Source of the DNA: Cucumis sativus
Lineage: Eukaryota > Streptophyta > Magnoliopsida > Cucurbitales > Cucurbitaceae
DNA length: 64,000 nt
NCBI RefSeq assembly: GCF_000004075.3
Contig: NC_026657.2
Span: 37,868,732-37,932,731 of the forward strand
Reading direction: 5' to 3'
The translations under genes and the position numbers were made by a program. How positions within the stretch are numbered: the stretch's first letter is position 1; the number at the start of each line of letters is the position of its first letter. Below, one piece after another: positions 1 to 11,492 of this stretch. A model generated the notes under the pieces. It worked only from the letters and a program-made list of their open reading frames with translations. It was not told the DNA's origin and ran no database searches.

Positions 1-2830
1 GATTGACATTGTGTTTAAGCTATTCATCTAATTATTTCGGGAGGATTTGAACCTCTCACTTTAAGGATGAAAGATCGTATTACTGTTAAGCTAAACTCAC
101 TTTGATAATTGGTTACTTTAATTAACCATAACTTATGTATGATAAGTAGGTATACGAGTTGAGTTTAGAGTATTTTTTGGACCAATCTGAAGTTGACCGC
201 TCGAATAGGATCTCCAACCCAACTCTTAAAATTTAAGTTTAGTTAGGTTAGATTGTCTATTTTTTCCTTTTGAAACCTTGAATCCTTGAGGAATACAAGT
301 GTGTGTGATTCAAGTTGGGTTGGATCAACTTGAATTTTTTAAAATGTAACTCGATACCTAACCGAACCCTTATAGTTTGGGTTGGATATCTAGGTTATTT
401 GAACACACTAAATGACAAAAAAAAAATCTCGTTAATTATCTTCGAAAAAAATGATAAACTCTACATTATTGTCTTTATAAATGCATTATCATAATTTTAT
501 ATAAGGTAAATTTGGACTTTTGATTTCTTCCTCATTCTACAATTATTCGTTTTGAATTTGGCATCATAGTCATTTCTTGATCGTGTGAGTTTCGACCAGA
601 TTTTTAAAAAAAAAATTACATTTTTTATGGGTACGAAACATGTCACACGGGTAAACCTACCCAACAAATATGTTTTAAATTGTTGTCGATATCCTCTTTA
701 ATTTTTTATATGTTGCCCTACAAAATTGTCCTTTTGTCCCTTAAAGTTACAAAATAGAATTTAAACTCACATGCCACTCTTTAATCTCGACGTAATTTTG
801 TGAACTATCTTTTGCACAAAGCTTCAACCCTCTCATTTTTTGATTCGAATAATCTTCTTCTTGAGGAGTTTGTTGAATAAAAAGGTTTATAAATCTAACT
901 CTAATAATGCTAAATAAAAACTTTGGGTTAGGTCTTAAATATTGTACCCAACAATGTACTAAATTAGAGAATTAAGTATATTATAACATTTGTCCCACCC
1001 TCACCCCACTAAAAAAATAATGAATAACATAAAAATGTGGGTGCATGATGGATCTTATGTCGGTTGATAAAAATAGTACATAATAATATTTTTTAAATCA
1101 AATTCTCAAACAAAGTTTCCAACTCAAGTGTTCGAGGTTAATAATGTAAGAATAAGTCGGTAGAATTAGGAATAAGCATGATAGGTTGAAAAATCGAAAC
1201 GATCGATCAAATCGAAGTTGGTCGGTCGAAAGAAGGTGAAGCTTTGATCAGAGTCGATTTTTATAAACATACAACCAATTATATTTTTCCAATCAACTTA
1301 TGGTCTAAACTGTTGGATATTTTAAAATTTTAAAATATAAATAAATTTTTACGCTTAATTTTTTTTTTGTTATGAAATATAAATATTTCGTGAAACGTTT
1401 TGTTTTTAATAATTTTTAAATATATAGAGAGAAAGAGTAAAAAAGATATTTTAAGTTTTAAACCGACAAATTTGTGGTTAAATTGGGAGGAAAAGGAGAA
1501 GAGGCAGTCAAATAAAAAGTGAAGAAGTTGACCAACAAACTAACACCGCCCGACGGTGAATATATATATATATAATTAAAAAGAAAAGAAAAGAAAAGAA
1601 AAGAAAAAGAAATGGAAAATTAAGGCCGTAAACCGCACGCGTCGAATGCGTGATTATGCTTTTCTTTCGACATCTCCTTTTCACCTTCCCTAATAAAATC
1701 CCTCTTTTCTTTTCTTTTTTTAATTTCCTTTTCACCCCAATTTTTAAAACTCAATATTTTTAGAAATAATTTTGTCTTTTAATTTTACAAAGGCAATAAT
1801 TATGGTTGTTTTCTCAATATTAAAAAAATAGCAACATATATATATTTATTATAAATGTTACAAAAACATTGCATCCGTCAATTCTTATAGTAACAATCAT
1901 TTATTGAATATAGTTTGTGATGTTTTGTAATTTGGAAAAAAAAATATTGTTGTTGTTTTGTTATTTAAAACAATTTTTTTAATAAGACTTTTTTTTGTAC
2001 ATTTAAAAAGTATGATTCTGATGAGTTAAATTTAAATTTCTAAAAAAAAATGAAGTTATTATAAAATAGAGCAAAATTTTCAAATAAGCGAGAGAATGTC
2101 GATGAATTTTTCTATATTTTGTAAATAGTTTTAATATTTTGCTATTTTTGAAAAAGTAAATTTAAAAAATGATTTTGTTCGATAACAATTTGATATTTAA
2201 AAAGTTCTTTTTATATATTAGTTTCTATATTTTTGTCGTTTTACATTTTAGAATTTTCTTTTCTCAAGATTTTTTTTTATTTTTTAAAATAATTCAAATG
2301 CTTAGGTAGAAAATATGAAAACTCTCATACAAAAATGAAGATTTCAAGAAACAGAATATCTAAAACCAAAAGAATTGTGAAATGATATTATAACTTTTAA
2401 AATGCATTTGTTGTTTTAAAAACTTAAAAAATCCAATTGCATAGTTGTAAAAAGTTGAAAACTATTAATTAAAAAAGTGGTACAGCCATCATTTTCAAAA
2501 ACCAAAACCAAATAGTTATAAAATAAACCTTTAATTACTTTTTTTTCAACTTACAAATTTGTTACTATTTACATTTAAATCTTGTTAATAAATATTAAAT
2601 TTTATTAACGAGTAGATTGATAAAAAAATATTTACAATAGAATGTGTATGGTTTAAAGGTGAGTCCAAAATGGGTATTATCACTAAGTTCATAGTAAATC
2701 TACCTGTGTGCTTGGAGGTCACATTTTTTTATTTTTTAAATTTACTTAAAATTCAAAAATGGGCGTTTGGGAAATATATAAAATTAAATTTCAGATCTAT
2801 GATGGGAGAAAAATGAACGGGTAGGATTCA
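1..2830. other. AT-rich intergenic region upstream of the ANTH gene
   Basis: No coding sequence is convincing here. Open frames are short and low in complexity, with many A or T homopolymers. A tRNA-like SINE remnant lies at about 38-102 on the minus strand (separate entry). A purine tract of repeated AAAAG units lies near 1578-1612. The last 150 bases become pyrimidine-rich and probably run into the promoter and 5' leader of the downstream gene. Confidence 0.6.
38..102 (-). repeat. tRNA-derived SINE-like fragment
   Basis: Read on the minus strand, this stretch has TTAGCTTAACAG, resembling a Pol III box A (TRGCNNAGNGG). About 38 bases later comes GGTTCAAATCC, which fits the box B consensus GGTTCRANNCC. 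The flanking arms do not fold as a proper tRNA acceptor stem, so a SINE head or tRNA relic is more likely than a working tRNA. Similar box A/box B pairs recur elsewhere in the window. Confidence 0.4.
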
Positions 2831-2849
2831 TTGGATTGTTCTCCGACTC

Positions 2850-3170
2850 CAACTCCCCGCACTTAGATCCACCCGTTTCCTACTGCAAAACACCGACTCC
2901 GATAACATCGCTCCGAATCTCTCACTCTTTTTCATCGCTTTTTTCCCCCTCTCTTCTCCCTTTCTCTCTCTCATCTCCTTCCCAGAACCTCCCTCAATTC
3001 CGCCGCCGTCACGCCGATCTGAAGGATTTCATTGCAGATCCAGGTGCTTCATCTTCCAGTGCTGGTGAGCTCGATGAGTTTGATGGTTTTATTGTTTACA
3101 ACACTCGTGATTTCTTTCATTGCTTGATTTGTGTTGGATTTAATCAATTTGTTGTTGTTTTTATGTTTTT
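2850..3170 (+). other. Probable 5' leader and 5'UTR intron of the ANTH gene
   Basis: The pyrimidine-rich leader contains repeated TCTC, TTCC and CGCCGCCG segments typical of plant 5'UTRs. A possible donor (GCTG|GTGAGC, near 3065) and a T-rich acceptor ending TTTTATAG (near 3173) would remove about 100 bases just before the start codon. The open frame through this region begins with TTG and has no family resemblance, so it is treated as untranslated leader. The splice sites are a suggestion only. Confidence 0.4.
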
Positions 3171-3252
3171 ATAGTTGTGTGGACTGTTTACTGAGGAAAG
3201 GAAGTGAGGATCGAGTACAAGAGGAGCCGAGGAGTTTATTGAGGGTTTTGAA

Positions 3253-5214
3253 ATGGCGCCTAGTACGATCCGGAAGGCGGTCGGAGCTCTGAAGGATCAG
3301 ACGAGTATTGGAATTGCGAAGGTTGCGAGTAATATGGCGCCGGACCTTGAGGTGGCGATTGTGAAGGCGACGAGTCATGATGATGATCCGGCGAGTGAGA
3401 AGTACATCAGGGAGATTTTGAGCTTGACATCTTATTCTCGTGGATATGTGAGTGCGTGTGTTTCGGCGATTTCGAAGCGTTTGGCTAAGACGAGGGATTG
3501 GATTGTGGCGCTTAAGGCACTCATACTTGTGCATAGGTTGTTGAATGAAGGGGACCCGGTGTTTCAGGAGGAGATCTTGTATGCTACTAGAAGGGGTACG
3601 AGGCTGTTGAATATGTCGGATTTTAAGGATGAAGCTCATTCGAGCTCGTGGGATCACTCGGCTTTTGTTCGAACTTATGCATTCTACTTGGATCAACGGC
3701 TGGAATTGATGTTGTTTGAGAAGAAAGGTGGTAGTGCGAGGGGAAATTCCCGTGGGGATGATAGATTTGATGGAAGAGATGAGTTTAGATCTCCACCCCC
3801 GAGGCCTTACGATAACGGTTATGGCGAGTATAGGGGAGAAAGAGAGTATGGAAACTATGGTGGGATGAGGAGGTCTAGATCTTATGGTGATGTGGGTGAG
3901 TCTACGGGCAGGGACGGGCAGGGGCAGGGGCGTATCAACAAGGGGCCTGTGACTCCGTTGAGGGAAATGACGATTGAGAGAGTTTTCGGGAAGATGGGAC
4001 ATTTGCAGAGACTGTTGGATAGATTCTTGTCGTGTCGACCAACTGGGTTGGCGAAGAATAGTAGGATGATTTTGTATGCTTTGTACCCTCTAGTGAGGGA
4101 AAGTTTTCAATTGTATGCAGATATTTGTGAGGTTTTGGCTGTTTTGCTTGACAAATTCTTTGATATGGAGTATTCTGACTGTATGAAGGCATTTGATGCT
4201 TATGGTAGCGCGGCCAAGCAGATTGATGAGCTAATTGCATTTTATAATTGGTGTAAAGAAACAGGCGTTGCTAGATCCTCTGAGTATCCCGAGGTGCAGA
4301 GAATCACCAGCAAGTTGCTCGAAACATTGGAGGAGTTTTTGAGGGAAAGAGGGAAGAGGCCAAAGAGTCCCGAGAGAGAGCCACCTCCGCCTGCGCCTGA
4401 AGAGGAAGAACCGGCACCTGATATGAATGAGATTAAAGCTCTTCCTCCACCTGAAAATTACACTCCACCTCCGCCCGAGCCCGAGCCCCAGCCTGCACCC
4501 AAACCTCAACCGCAAGTCACGGACGACTTGGTCAATCTGAGAGACGATGCAGTTAGTGCAGATGATCAAGGTAATAAACTGGCATTAGCTCTGTTTGCTG
4601 GTCCAGCAGCTAATGGTGCAAACGGATCCTGGGAAGCTTTCCCTTCCGATGGACAGCCAGAAGTAACCTCTGCTTGGCAGACCCCGGCTGCTGAACCTGG
4701 CAAAGCCGATTGGGAGTTAGCTTTGGTTGAGACAGCAAGCAATTTATCAAGGCAGAAAGCAGCACTCGGTGGTGGACTCGACCCATTGTTGTTAAATGGC
4801 ATGTATGATCAAGGAATGGTTAGGCAGCACACTAGCACTGCACAGCTGAGTGGTGGAAGCGCAAGCAGTGTAGCTTTGCCTGGCCCCGGAAACAGCAAAA
4901 CTCCTGTACTGGCTCTTCCAGCTCCGGATGGAACTGTCCAGGCAGTGAATCAGGATCCTTTTGCAGCATCGTTAAGCGTTCCACCTCCTTCTTATGTGCA
5001 AATGGTGGAGATGGAGAAGAAACAGCATCTCCTCATGCAGGAACAGCAGTTATGGCAGCAGTATGCAAGAGATGGGATGCAAGGGCAGAGCAGTTTGACC
5101 AAAATCAGTAACCCCCCTGGTTACTACAACATGGGTGCGGCACCAATGGCTCCGATGCCCTACGGAATGCCTCCGATGAACGGAATGGGCGGGTATTACT
5201 ACGTTCCTCAATGA
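3253..5214 (+). CDS. ANTH-domain clathrin assembly protein, ECA4/CAP1-like
   Basis: An intronless 653-residue protein of the plant AP180/CALM family. The N-terminus (MAPSTIRKAVGALKDQTSIG) and first about 160 residues are the lipid-binding half of the ANTH domain. The motif KATSHDDDPASEKY near residue 38 occupies the PI(4,5)P2-binding position. A Gly/Arg/Tyr-rich insert (about 160-235) splits the domain, and the helical second half runs to about 370. A Pro/Glu-rich linker (about 376-423) leads to an unstructured tail with DLVNLRDD, NGSWEAFPSDG, DPF (568-570) and a final Met/Gly/Pro-rich segment. DPF tripeptides bind AP-2 appendage domains. By family knowledge these proteins recruit clathrin and cargo at the plasma membrane, and the Arabidopsis relatives ECA4 and CAP1 associate with the TPLATE complex. 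The length and split ANTH arrangement match that subgroup. The start is the first ATG and fits the conserved N-terminus. Confidence 0.93.
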   Translation: MAPSTIRKAVGALKDQTSIGIAKVASNMAPDLEVAIVKATSHDDDPASEKYIREILSLTSYSRGYVSACVSAISKRLAKTRDWIVALKALILVHRLLNEGDPVFQEEILYATRRGTRLLNMSDFKDEAHSSSWDHSAFVRTYAFYLDQRLELMLFEKKGGSARGNSRGDDRFDGRDEFRSPPPRPYDNGYGEYRGEREYGNYGGMRRSRSYGDVGESTGRDGQGQGRINKGPVTPLREMTIERVFGKMGHLQRLLDRFLSCRPTGLAKNSRMILYALYPLVRESFQLYADICEVLAVLLDKFFDMEYSDCMKAFDAYGSAAKQIDELIAFYNWCKETGVARSSEYPEVQRITSKLLETLEEFLRERGKRPKSPEREPPPPAPEEEEPAPDMNEIKALPPPENYTPPPPEPEPQPAPKPQPQVTDDLVNLRDDAVSADDQGNKLALALFAGPAANGANGSWEAFPSDGQPEVTSAWQTPAAEPGKADWELALVETASNLSRQKAALGGGLDPLLLNGMYDQGMVRQHTSTAQLSGGSASSVALPGPGNSKTPVLALPAPDGTVQAVNQDPFAASLSVPPPSYVQMVEMEKKQHLLMQEQQLWQQYARDGMQGQSSLTKISNPPGYYNMGAAPMAPMPYGMPPMNGMGGYYYVPQ

Positions 5215-6407
5215 TATATATGCTTGCATTTTACATATATATATATATAGATATCTATATACTCTGTTCATCTTGTATTTTTATGTATTTCTTTGCCTAA
5301 TGATATAATTTTTGTTTCCTTCTGCTATTTGTGCGAGAAAAATGGTGTGGAACTTTGTTTGACTGTGGACAGCTGATATTGTTTTATGGATTTTGATAAT
5401 GGAAGTCTCATAAATCCCTACTCTAATTCAAGCATCCACACATCCCGATTCGAAATCTCCCCATCTTAGTCTTAATTCTTAGGTTTCAATACTACTTTAG
5501 TCTATTCTTAGGTCTATGTTTTTTCAATTTTTATTCAAGTGAAATGTTCATTTTAGTCCAACATTTGTTCATTTGTTCATTTTGATACTTGTACTTTACT
5601 TTCAACTTGTCCATATATTTGATTTCTGTGAACAATATGTGGAATAGAGGATGGGAGTGTGTTGATCACACAAGTTTTTGCCTGGTGGTCGGCCACCACA
5701 CATATGATATGATTATTTGAAAATATGCAACAAGAGGGAATAATTATAACATCTGATATAAGATTCAAAACTTGTTGATAACTTCTAGATTTTGGCCTTT
5801 CTCCTCCTAGTAACCAGGATAAATGATCTGCCACGTGTGATCTGACTTGGATTTCCTCCAATTGGAAAAAGGCAAGTCTTCTAATCTTAGAACTTCAATT
5901 CAACAAATTCTTTAATGTTTGCAGTCAAATATACATTGCTGTTATTGGTTGTCAAATTTGATTCATTTCATCAGTTGACTAATTGTTTATGTTCAATAAA
6001 TATGGCCCAATTTTTGCTGGATTTCATTTGGGCATCTACATCTCTGTCAAATGCTATTCATCTCTCTTTGTTTTCTTGCTTTATTTTTTATTCACAATCA
6101 CTCTGTCTTTGAAATTCAATGTTTGGTAAATTCAAAAATAATCAATAGTGATAGTGATGGATTTTTTTTTTTTCAAATGTTTTGACTGTATATAGCAATA
6201 TTCTCTATCGTTACATTTCTAATTTTTAAATATATATTCGTCCCTTAGTTTTTAAATAATAGTATTGAAAAAAGAATCCAGCGGCAAACGCGATGTTGTT
6301 GTCAATTTTGTCCTCTTGAGCATCCCATTGGCTAAAGTTATTGAAATTGAAAATAAAGGACAGAAGGGGAATTGGAAAACTGTTGCTGTGTTGTATCCAA
6401 CCACGCT

Positions 6408-6497
6408 TAATGGGCCGGGACATTGAAGGTTGGCCCAAAAGGAATTCCAGGCCCATTATTCACTAACCTCAGTGGGCCTAAGACCATTATTGGGCTT
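6408..6497. promoter_or_regulatory. Cluster of site II (TGGGCC/T) elements
   Basis: Within 90 bases there are AATGGGCC, TTGGCCCA, AGGCCCATT, AGTGGGCCT and ATTGGGCT. By established knowledge TGGGCY site II elements are TCP-factor targets common in promoters of plant growth and housekeeping genes. No convincing coding region lies beside it. A short minus-strand frame (6226-6456) overlaps it but shows no recognisable domain. Confidence 0.4.
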
Positions 6498-7554
6498 CAT
6501 CTTTTTAAGAGAGAACTTTTGTTGTTGATATTTGGCTAATGGGAGAGTTGCAAATATTATTAGTATTTAGTAGTCATAACAGAACATATAACAAAATTGT
6601 AAGATTCTATAATTTGATAAGTCTTATCACCAATAAGAGTCTATCACATGAATAAATTTTGATATAAATACCATTGATTACAATTGTTGTTCTACACGTA
6701 ATTGTTGTCAAATTTTAATTGTTTGTACATTTAATAAATCTTAACTTAGAGGTGTATACTTCCAATAGATTTTAATTTATAATGACAGTTTTTAAATAAG
6801 GTATCATGTGTGAATATATCTTTTGCTAGTAGATATGGAAGTTCAAATATTAAAATTTGTCAAATAAATGTACAAAGACCGAACTATAATGGAACTCAAA
6901 ATACAGAGATTAAATTGTATTTTAACCTTAAGTGTTACTATGTATGGTTATATTTTTTAATCATGGTATTCCAACTTTAAATTTAATTACTACTAGATTG
7001 GGCAAACTCATATCCACAAAAAATCAATCGATATTATTATTTGGACTGTAAAATATGCATGTTCATAGTACTAGTTTGCGTGATTTTAGTTTCACTCCCA
7101 AGTTTCTTAGGAAACAAAATTAAACCATTAAACTTGTACACGTGGAAATTGAATTGACAAACTTTCACTAATGGTAGAAGTTGAACTTCCAAATGATAAA
7201 TATTAAACATCAAACTTATACAATTGTCACAATTTCAACCATGATGTAAGTTTGTAGTTTTAGTTTTAATATTTGTGTAACGTCAAAAGCTCAATTATGA
7301 TAAATTTTAAGAATATAATTGCAAATAATACTGAATTTTAGGAGTGAATTTTGCAATTTACCTAAAGAAGAAAAGGACAAATTGTGAAAACCGGCCTTAA
7401 AGTATAGTGGTAGATATACTCTCAAACTTTCAATTGTAAGAATTAGGTTTTCTAACTTCTAGGAGTATTGAAATTAGACCCTCAAACTTACATTAGAAAC
7501 TAAACATGAAATTGAACCCTCAAACTTATATCGTTCTCATAATTGTGTTTGAGG

Positions 7555-8033
7555 TGTTATGCGAGGATTGTGATTGAATAGGGTACGATCCCAACTAGAA
7601 CAAGAAAAGGGAGATAATAACACGAAGTGACCTTACGTGAAAAAACAAAGTAGGATAAAATTCATAAGGATAGAAGAATTCCACTATAGAAAATTCGTCA
7701 CAAACTTTTTCTTATAGAAGAATAAAAAGCTCTTTCATACGAAGAAATTATCGATTTTGGGATGGTTTGGTAACCATTGATTCCATCCTATTTATAGCTA
7801 AGAGAAACTTGTGCCATCTAGCAAAACCAATAACTCGAAATTGTCATTGATCAATGTGAATTTGACAAAGTGTAAGATTCAATTATCTAAAATTGTCTTT
7901 CGAGACAGATATTGAATGATAAAGAAAACTTCTAGAATATCTTATCGTTTAGCTCAAGAATTCAACGTAAATAGACTCGATGCTTGTTTATAAATTTGAA
8001 AAGTGGGTTGTTATAAAATTTAAGAGTATAACA
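7555..8033. mobile_element. Possible solo LTR or retroelement remnant
   Basis: The segment starts TGTTATGCGAGG and ends AGAGTATAACA, so its termini form the TGTTAT...ATAACA inverted repeat typical of LTRs. It contains CCTATTTATAGCTAAGAGAAA, like the promoter region of plant LTRs. The flanking five bases (TGAGG and AGAAG) do not match, so no target-site duplication supports it. Confidence 0.25.
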
Positions 8034-8795
8034 AGAAGTATGGTAATAATTTGAAGGATATTTGTGCAATTAGACTAAAAAAGGAAAAGTATATGACTTT
8101 TAGTGTTGGGGGGATGGGCACAAAGGCAAAGGCAAAGACATTAGAGAGAGAAGGTTGAATGACAATGACAATGACAACACCCTCTTATTTCTCCCCCTAC
8201 CCCTACATCAACTCTCTCTTCTTCTTTACAGAAAATGACCAATGCCTCTTTCCAAAATCACCATGTGTCTCTGGGGGACACCCAATCCCTCTCTCCTCCA
8301 AAATTATTATTGCTACCTTTGAATTACAGATTTATTCCCTACAATTTAGAAAAAGTTAAGATTTAGTAATCCACGCGGTTTGATAAACTCTCATAAATCG
8401 TTTTTGCAGACTAAAACTTCATAGATCTGGAAAAGACTGTGTTGGTTTGGGAAGAGCGACGAAGATTAACGAATGTTTCAAATGCATAATGGGATATCAT
8501 AATCTGTGTTTGAGATAAATAATGGTGTGAAAGAGGGAGAGTGAAGATGATTAGAAAAGAGTAACAGTATGTGAAATAGTATAGACTGCAAGACAGAGAA
8601 ATTTGAAATACTAATACTTGATGGAAACTTCAGAGGTAGAGTGGGCCAAAATAATCCACATGTACAACAAGTTAGTGCCCAAACACTCTCGAAAGTTATA
8701 ATATTTTTTAAACTATTGGATCAAATTTGCAAATTTAAACTTTTTCTCTCTCATTCTTCCAATGTTCAATTCAGAATCATCAGACCCCCCTTCCT

Positions 8796-8812
8796 CCCCC
8801 CCCCCCCCCCCC
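8796..8812. repeat. C17 homopolymer
   Basis: Seventeen consecutive C residues lie about 110 bases upstream of the start codon of the KIX-like gene, in its probable leader or proximal promoter. Long C tracts are unusual in this AT-rich sequence. The length may vary between individuals or be affected by sequencing error. Confidence 0.85.
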
Positions 8813-8923
8813 ACAACTTTTTCCTCTCAGTTCTTTATTTGGCCATGAATCTCCATTTCCCTTCTCTCACACTCCATAGCTACACACTAGCTACACACTT
8901 TGGAGCTTGTTGCTGTGAGGAGA

Positions 8924-11492
8924 ATGCCTCCAAGAACAGGGTGTAGGCCATTTGAGTGTGTGAGAAGAGCTTGGCATAGTGAAAGGCATCAACCCATTAG
9001 AGGATCTCTCATTCAAGAGATTTTCAGGTTCTTTCTTCACCTTTTCCCTTAAACCCTTTTTGTGTTTTTGGTTATGAAATCTGTTTTTTTTTTTTTCTTT
9101 CTTTCTTTCTTTTTGGTGTATGGAATGTTTGATTTTTGGGTGTTATCTGTTTAGGGTTGTTAGTGAAGTTCATTGTTGTGCTACTAAGAAGAATAAGGAG
9201 TGGCAAGAGAAGCTCCCCATTGTCGTCCTTAAAGCTGAGGAGATTTTGTATTCTAAAGCTGACTCTGAGGTTCCCTCTTTTTTCTTATGACCTTTTATTA
9301 TCAAAGTTTGTATTGTGTTTTGCTATATGGTCATCTTTTGAACCTGAGTAAGAACTAATTTGTTTTTGGGTGTAGCTCTGTTATGTCATTTTTTCTTTAT
9401 CCTCAACTTTCTTTTAAAAAAGCTTAGTTTAGTCCATATTGTCATCCTTTTATAAAATAAAATATGATTAAGTTTTTGGGAGATTTGTGTTATGATGAGA
9501 ACTAATGAAAACTAATCTTTGGTTGATGTCACTACCACTATTGCTTTAAGGATGCCCCTCCATGGCAAGATAATCGGAGCCATGGCGGGATCTTTTAATG
9601 TCTGAGTTTGGGCCATCCATACAAAAATCTTCTTAACTACACTCTTTTGTTTGAAAAACTACTAAATATTGTAAAAAATTGTGACATTATCATTGATCTT
9701 TCATTAAGATGAAAAATAGGATTGAAAGAGTGTAGTTTTGAAGAATAGGATTGGTTTTAGGCCACTGTCACATCATTATAATCATCTTTGATCGAAATGG
9801 TTCAGGGTAATATTTCAAGCTCCGAAAGAATAGGAGTAGTTGTGAAAAACATAGAGGGATATTTTTGTTATATGATTTAGGCAATAGAATCCTGAGATGG
9901 TCACTTTACTGTCCTAATAAGCAGATACATTTCATCGGGAAGTATTTGATTAGTTGATATATCTTAGGGAGGCTAAAATAGTTTTTTTATGTAAAGTGAG
10001 CAACTAAAACAGAAATATTTGAGTGCTTAAGGTCCCAACTGAATTAGCAATCAAACTTCAAAGATAGAAATAAACTCACGTGGTTCATCTTTATACATTT
10101 GCACAGGCTGAATACATGGATGTTACTACTCTATGGACCCGTATAAATGAAGCGATTAATACGATAATTCGGCTTGATAAGGATGCTGAAACTGGGGAAT
10201 TTCTTCATCCTTGTATTGAAGGTGCCTCTGCAAAACTTAATTTGTTACCGCATTTTGTTTGAGACTTGTTTATATGTATGCCATTAAGAACTAAATGGTA
10301 AAAAAGGTAACATAGATAAGTTAAAGATCATAGTTTCAAACTATCATCACCACTTGTTACTACTCAGGAATAGTCAGTATCACCGTCAAGTAAGATAGTT
10401 GTTTTGAAAGATTGTTCGAGATGTACGTAAATTAGTTGGTACACCTATAGTAACCCATATATAGGTTGTGTTCGATATTGAGAATATATGATTTTATTGC
10501 AATATCAGGTTAGTCTCTGAAACCGTTATCTTGTTAGATGATGGTAGATTCAGATTGTTGTTACATTTGATTATTTGAGATATACGTAAGTTGGTCTGTT
10601 TACGATTATCAAAATCTAAGTTGTTATTGAAAACCTATGATTTTGTGCAATGTTAGGGTAGTATATGAAACTTAGCTTGAATTTGTATAATTGAGGATGA
10701 AAATGGCTGTTTTATTTGTGAATGTTGTTATAACTTCTAGTCCTTTTTCCCTTGTCAGCTGCTCTCTATTTGGGTTGCACACCGAGAAGATCGTCGAAGA
10801 GTAACCGAGGTAGTAATCTGAGGGGCTACCTTAATTCCTGTACTCCACAGGTCTTAGATACATCACCCAACTTCACCAACCCCATTAGACCAACTGTTTT
10901 GAGTTCACAACATTTATCACATTGTCCAAATTTGTCAAAGCAGACGAGAAATGTACCGAAATCCGGAATGGAAAACCAAAAACATGTTGGTGTTCCTAGC
11001 ACAAACCTGACTTCAACTGTATATAAGAATATCTGTCCATCGATTCGTAACAGACAGTTCCTAACAGAGACTGTTGCTGGATGGGATATGTTTTCTTTGT
11101 GTCCATTGTATCAAGGAAGAAATCAACACGTTCGTGATATCGAAATCCAACCAAATCCAGTCTACAACAATCCGAGTTTCTCTGGTCCAGCTCCATTCAA
11201 GTACTTCCATTCCAATGATGTGATTCCTCCAAGAAACAACAGAGTTGATTTGGTAAATAGTACTACTCTTCACAAGCAACAAAAAACAACTTGTGATCTA
11301 TCGTTGCGGTTGGGCTCTCTCTTCGTTCCACACCCGAGCATCGACGACAATCAATCCAAGATGATCAACAACATCGATGCTAACACATCTCAAAAGCAGA
11401 TCACGAGTTCGTCTGATCGCTCATTTCAACTAGACAAAACGTTCCCTTTCTTCCCTCTCCATGGTACATATGATGCATTAGATTTCCATTAG
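8924..11492 (+). CDS. KIX-domain-like protein, four exons (AT4G32295-like)
   Basis: Exons 8924-9027, 9155-9269, 10107-10221 and 10759-11492 join to 1068 nt (355 residues). All introns are GT..AG and the phases close exactly. The conserved N-terminus starts MPPRTGCRPFECVRRAWHSE. Residues about 25-95 are helical, with SLIQEIFRVVSEVH, KNKEWQEKLPIVVLKAEEIL and TLWTRINEAINTIIR, and resemble a KIX-type three-helix fold used by coactivators to bind activation domains. The rest (about 120-355) is Ser/Asn/Pro-rich with no catalytic motif, apart from a conserved-looking DLSLRLGSLFVPHPS segment (an LxLxL-like stretch). Arabidopsis annotation of the apparent relative as a histone acetyltransferase is not supported by any acetyltransferase domain here. 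A nuclear transcriptional adaptor role is inferred from the fold alone. Its place between the ANTH gene and the SD2-5 gene fits the Arabidopsis order. Confidence 0.8.

Larger units (their letters stand above)
5215..8600. other. Intergenic: 3'UTR of the ANTH gene, TGGGCC cluster, LTR-like remnant
   Basis: The 3'UTR begins with TA-repeat sequence; AATGATATAA near 5298 may be the polyadenylation region. At about 6408-6497 there is a cluster of TGGGCC/T elements with no gene attached (separate entry). At 7555-8033 a TGTTAT...ATAACA-bounded segment looks LTR-like (separate entry). The remainder is AT-rich with no supported gene. Confidence 0.5.

Noticed and set aside
1..110. A functional tRNA gene on the minus strand
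   Set aside because: Box A and box B resemble tRNA, but no acceptor, D or anticodon stem pairing could be made.
3169..4002. 277-codon minus-strand open frame opposite the ANTH gene
   Set aside because: It is antisense to well-conserved ANTH coding sequence, with Arg/Ser/Pro-biased composition and no domain. Such shadow frames arise from codon bias of the real gene.
6226..6456. 76-codon minus-strand frame over the TGGGCC cluster
   Set aside because: It has a real ATG but no recognisable domain, a hydrophobic low-complexity end and no intron signals. Kept only as part of the regulatory cluster.
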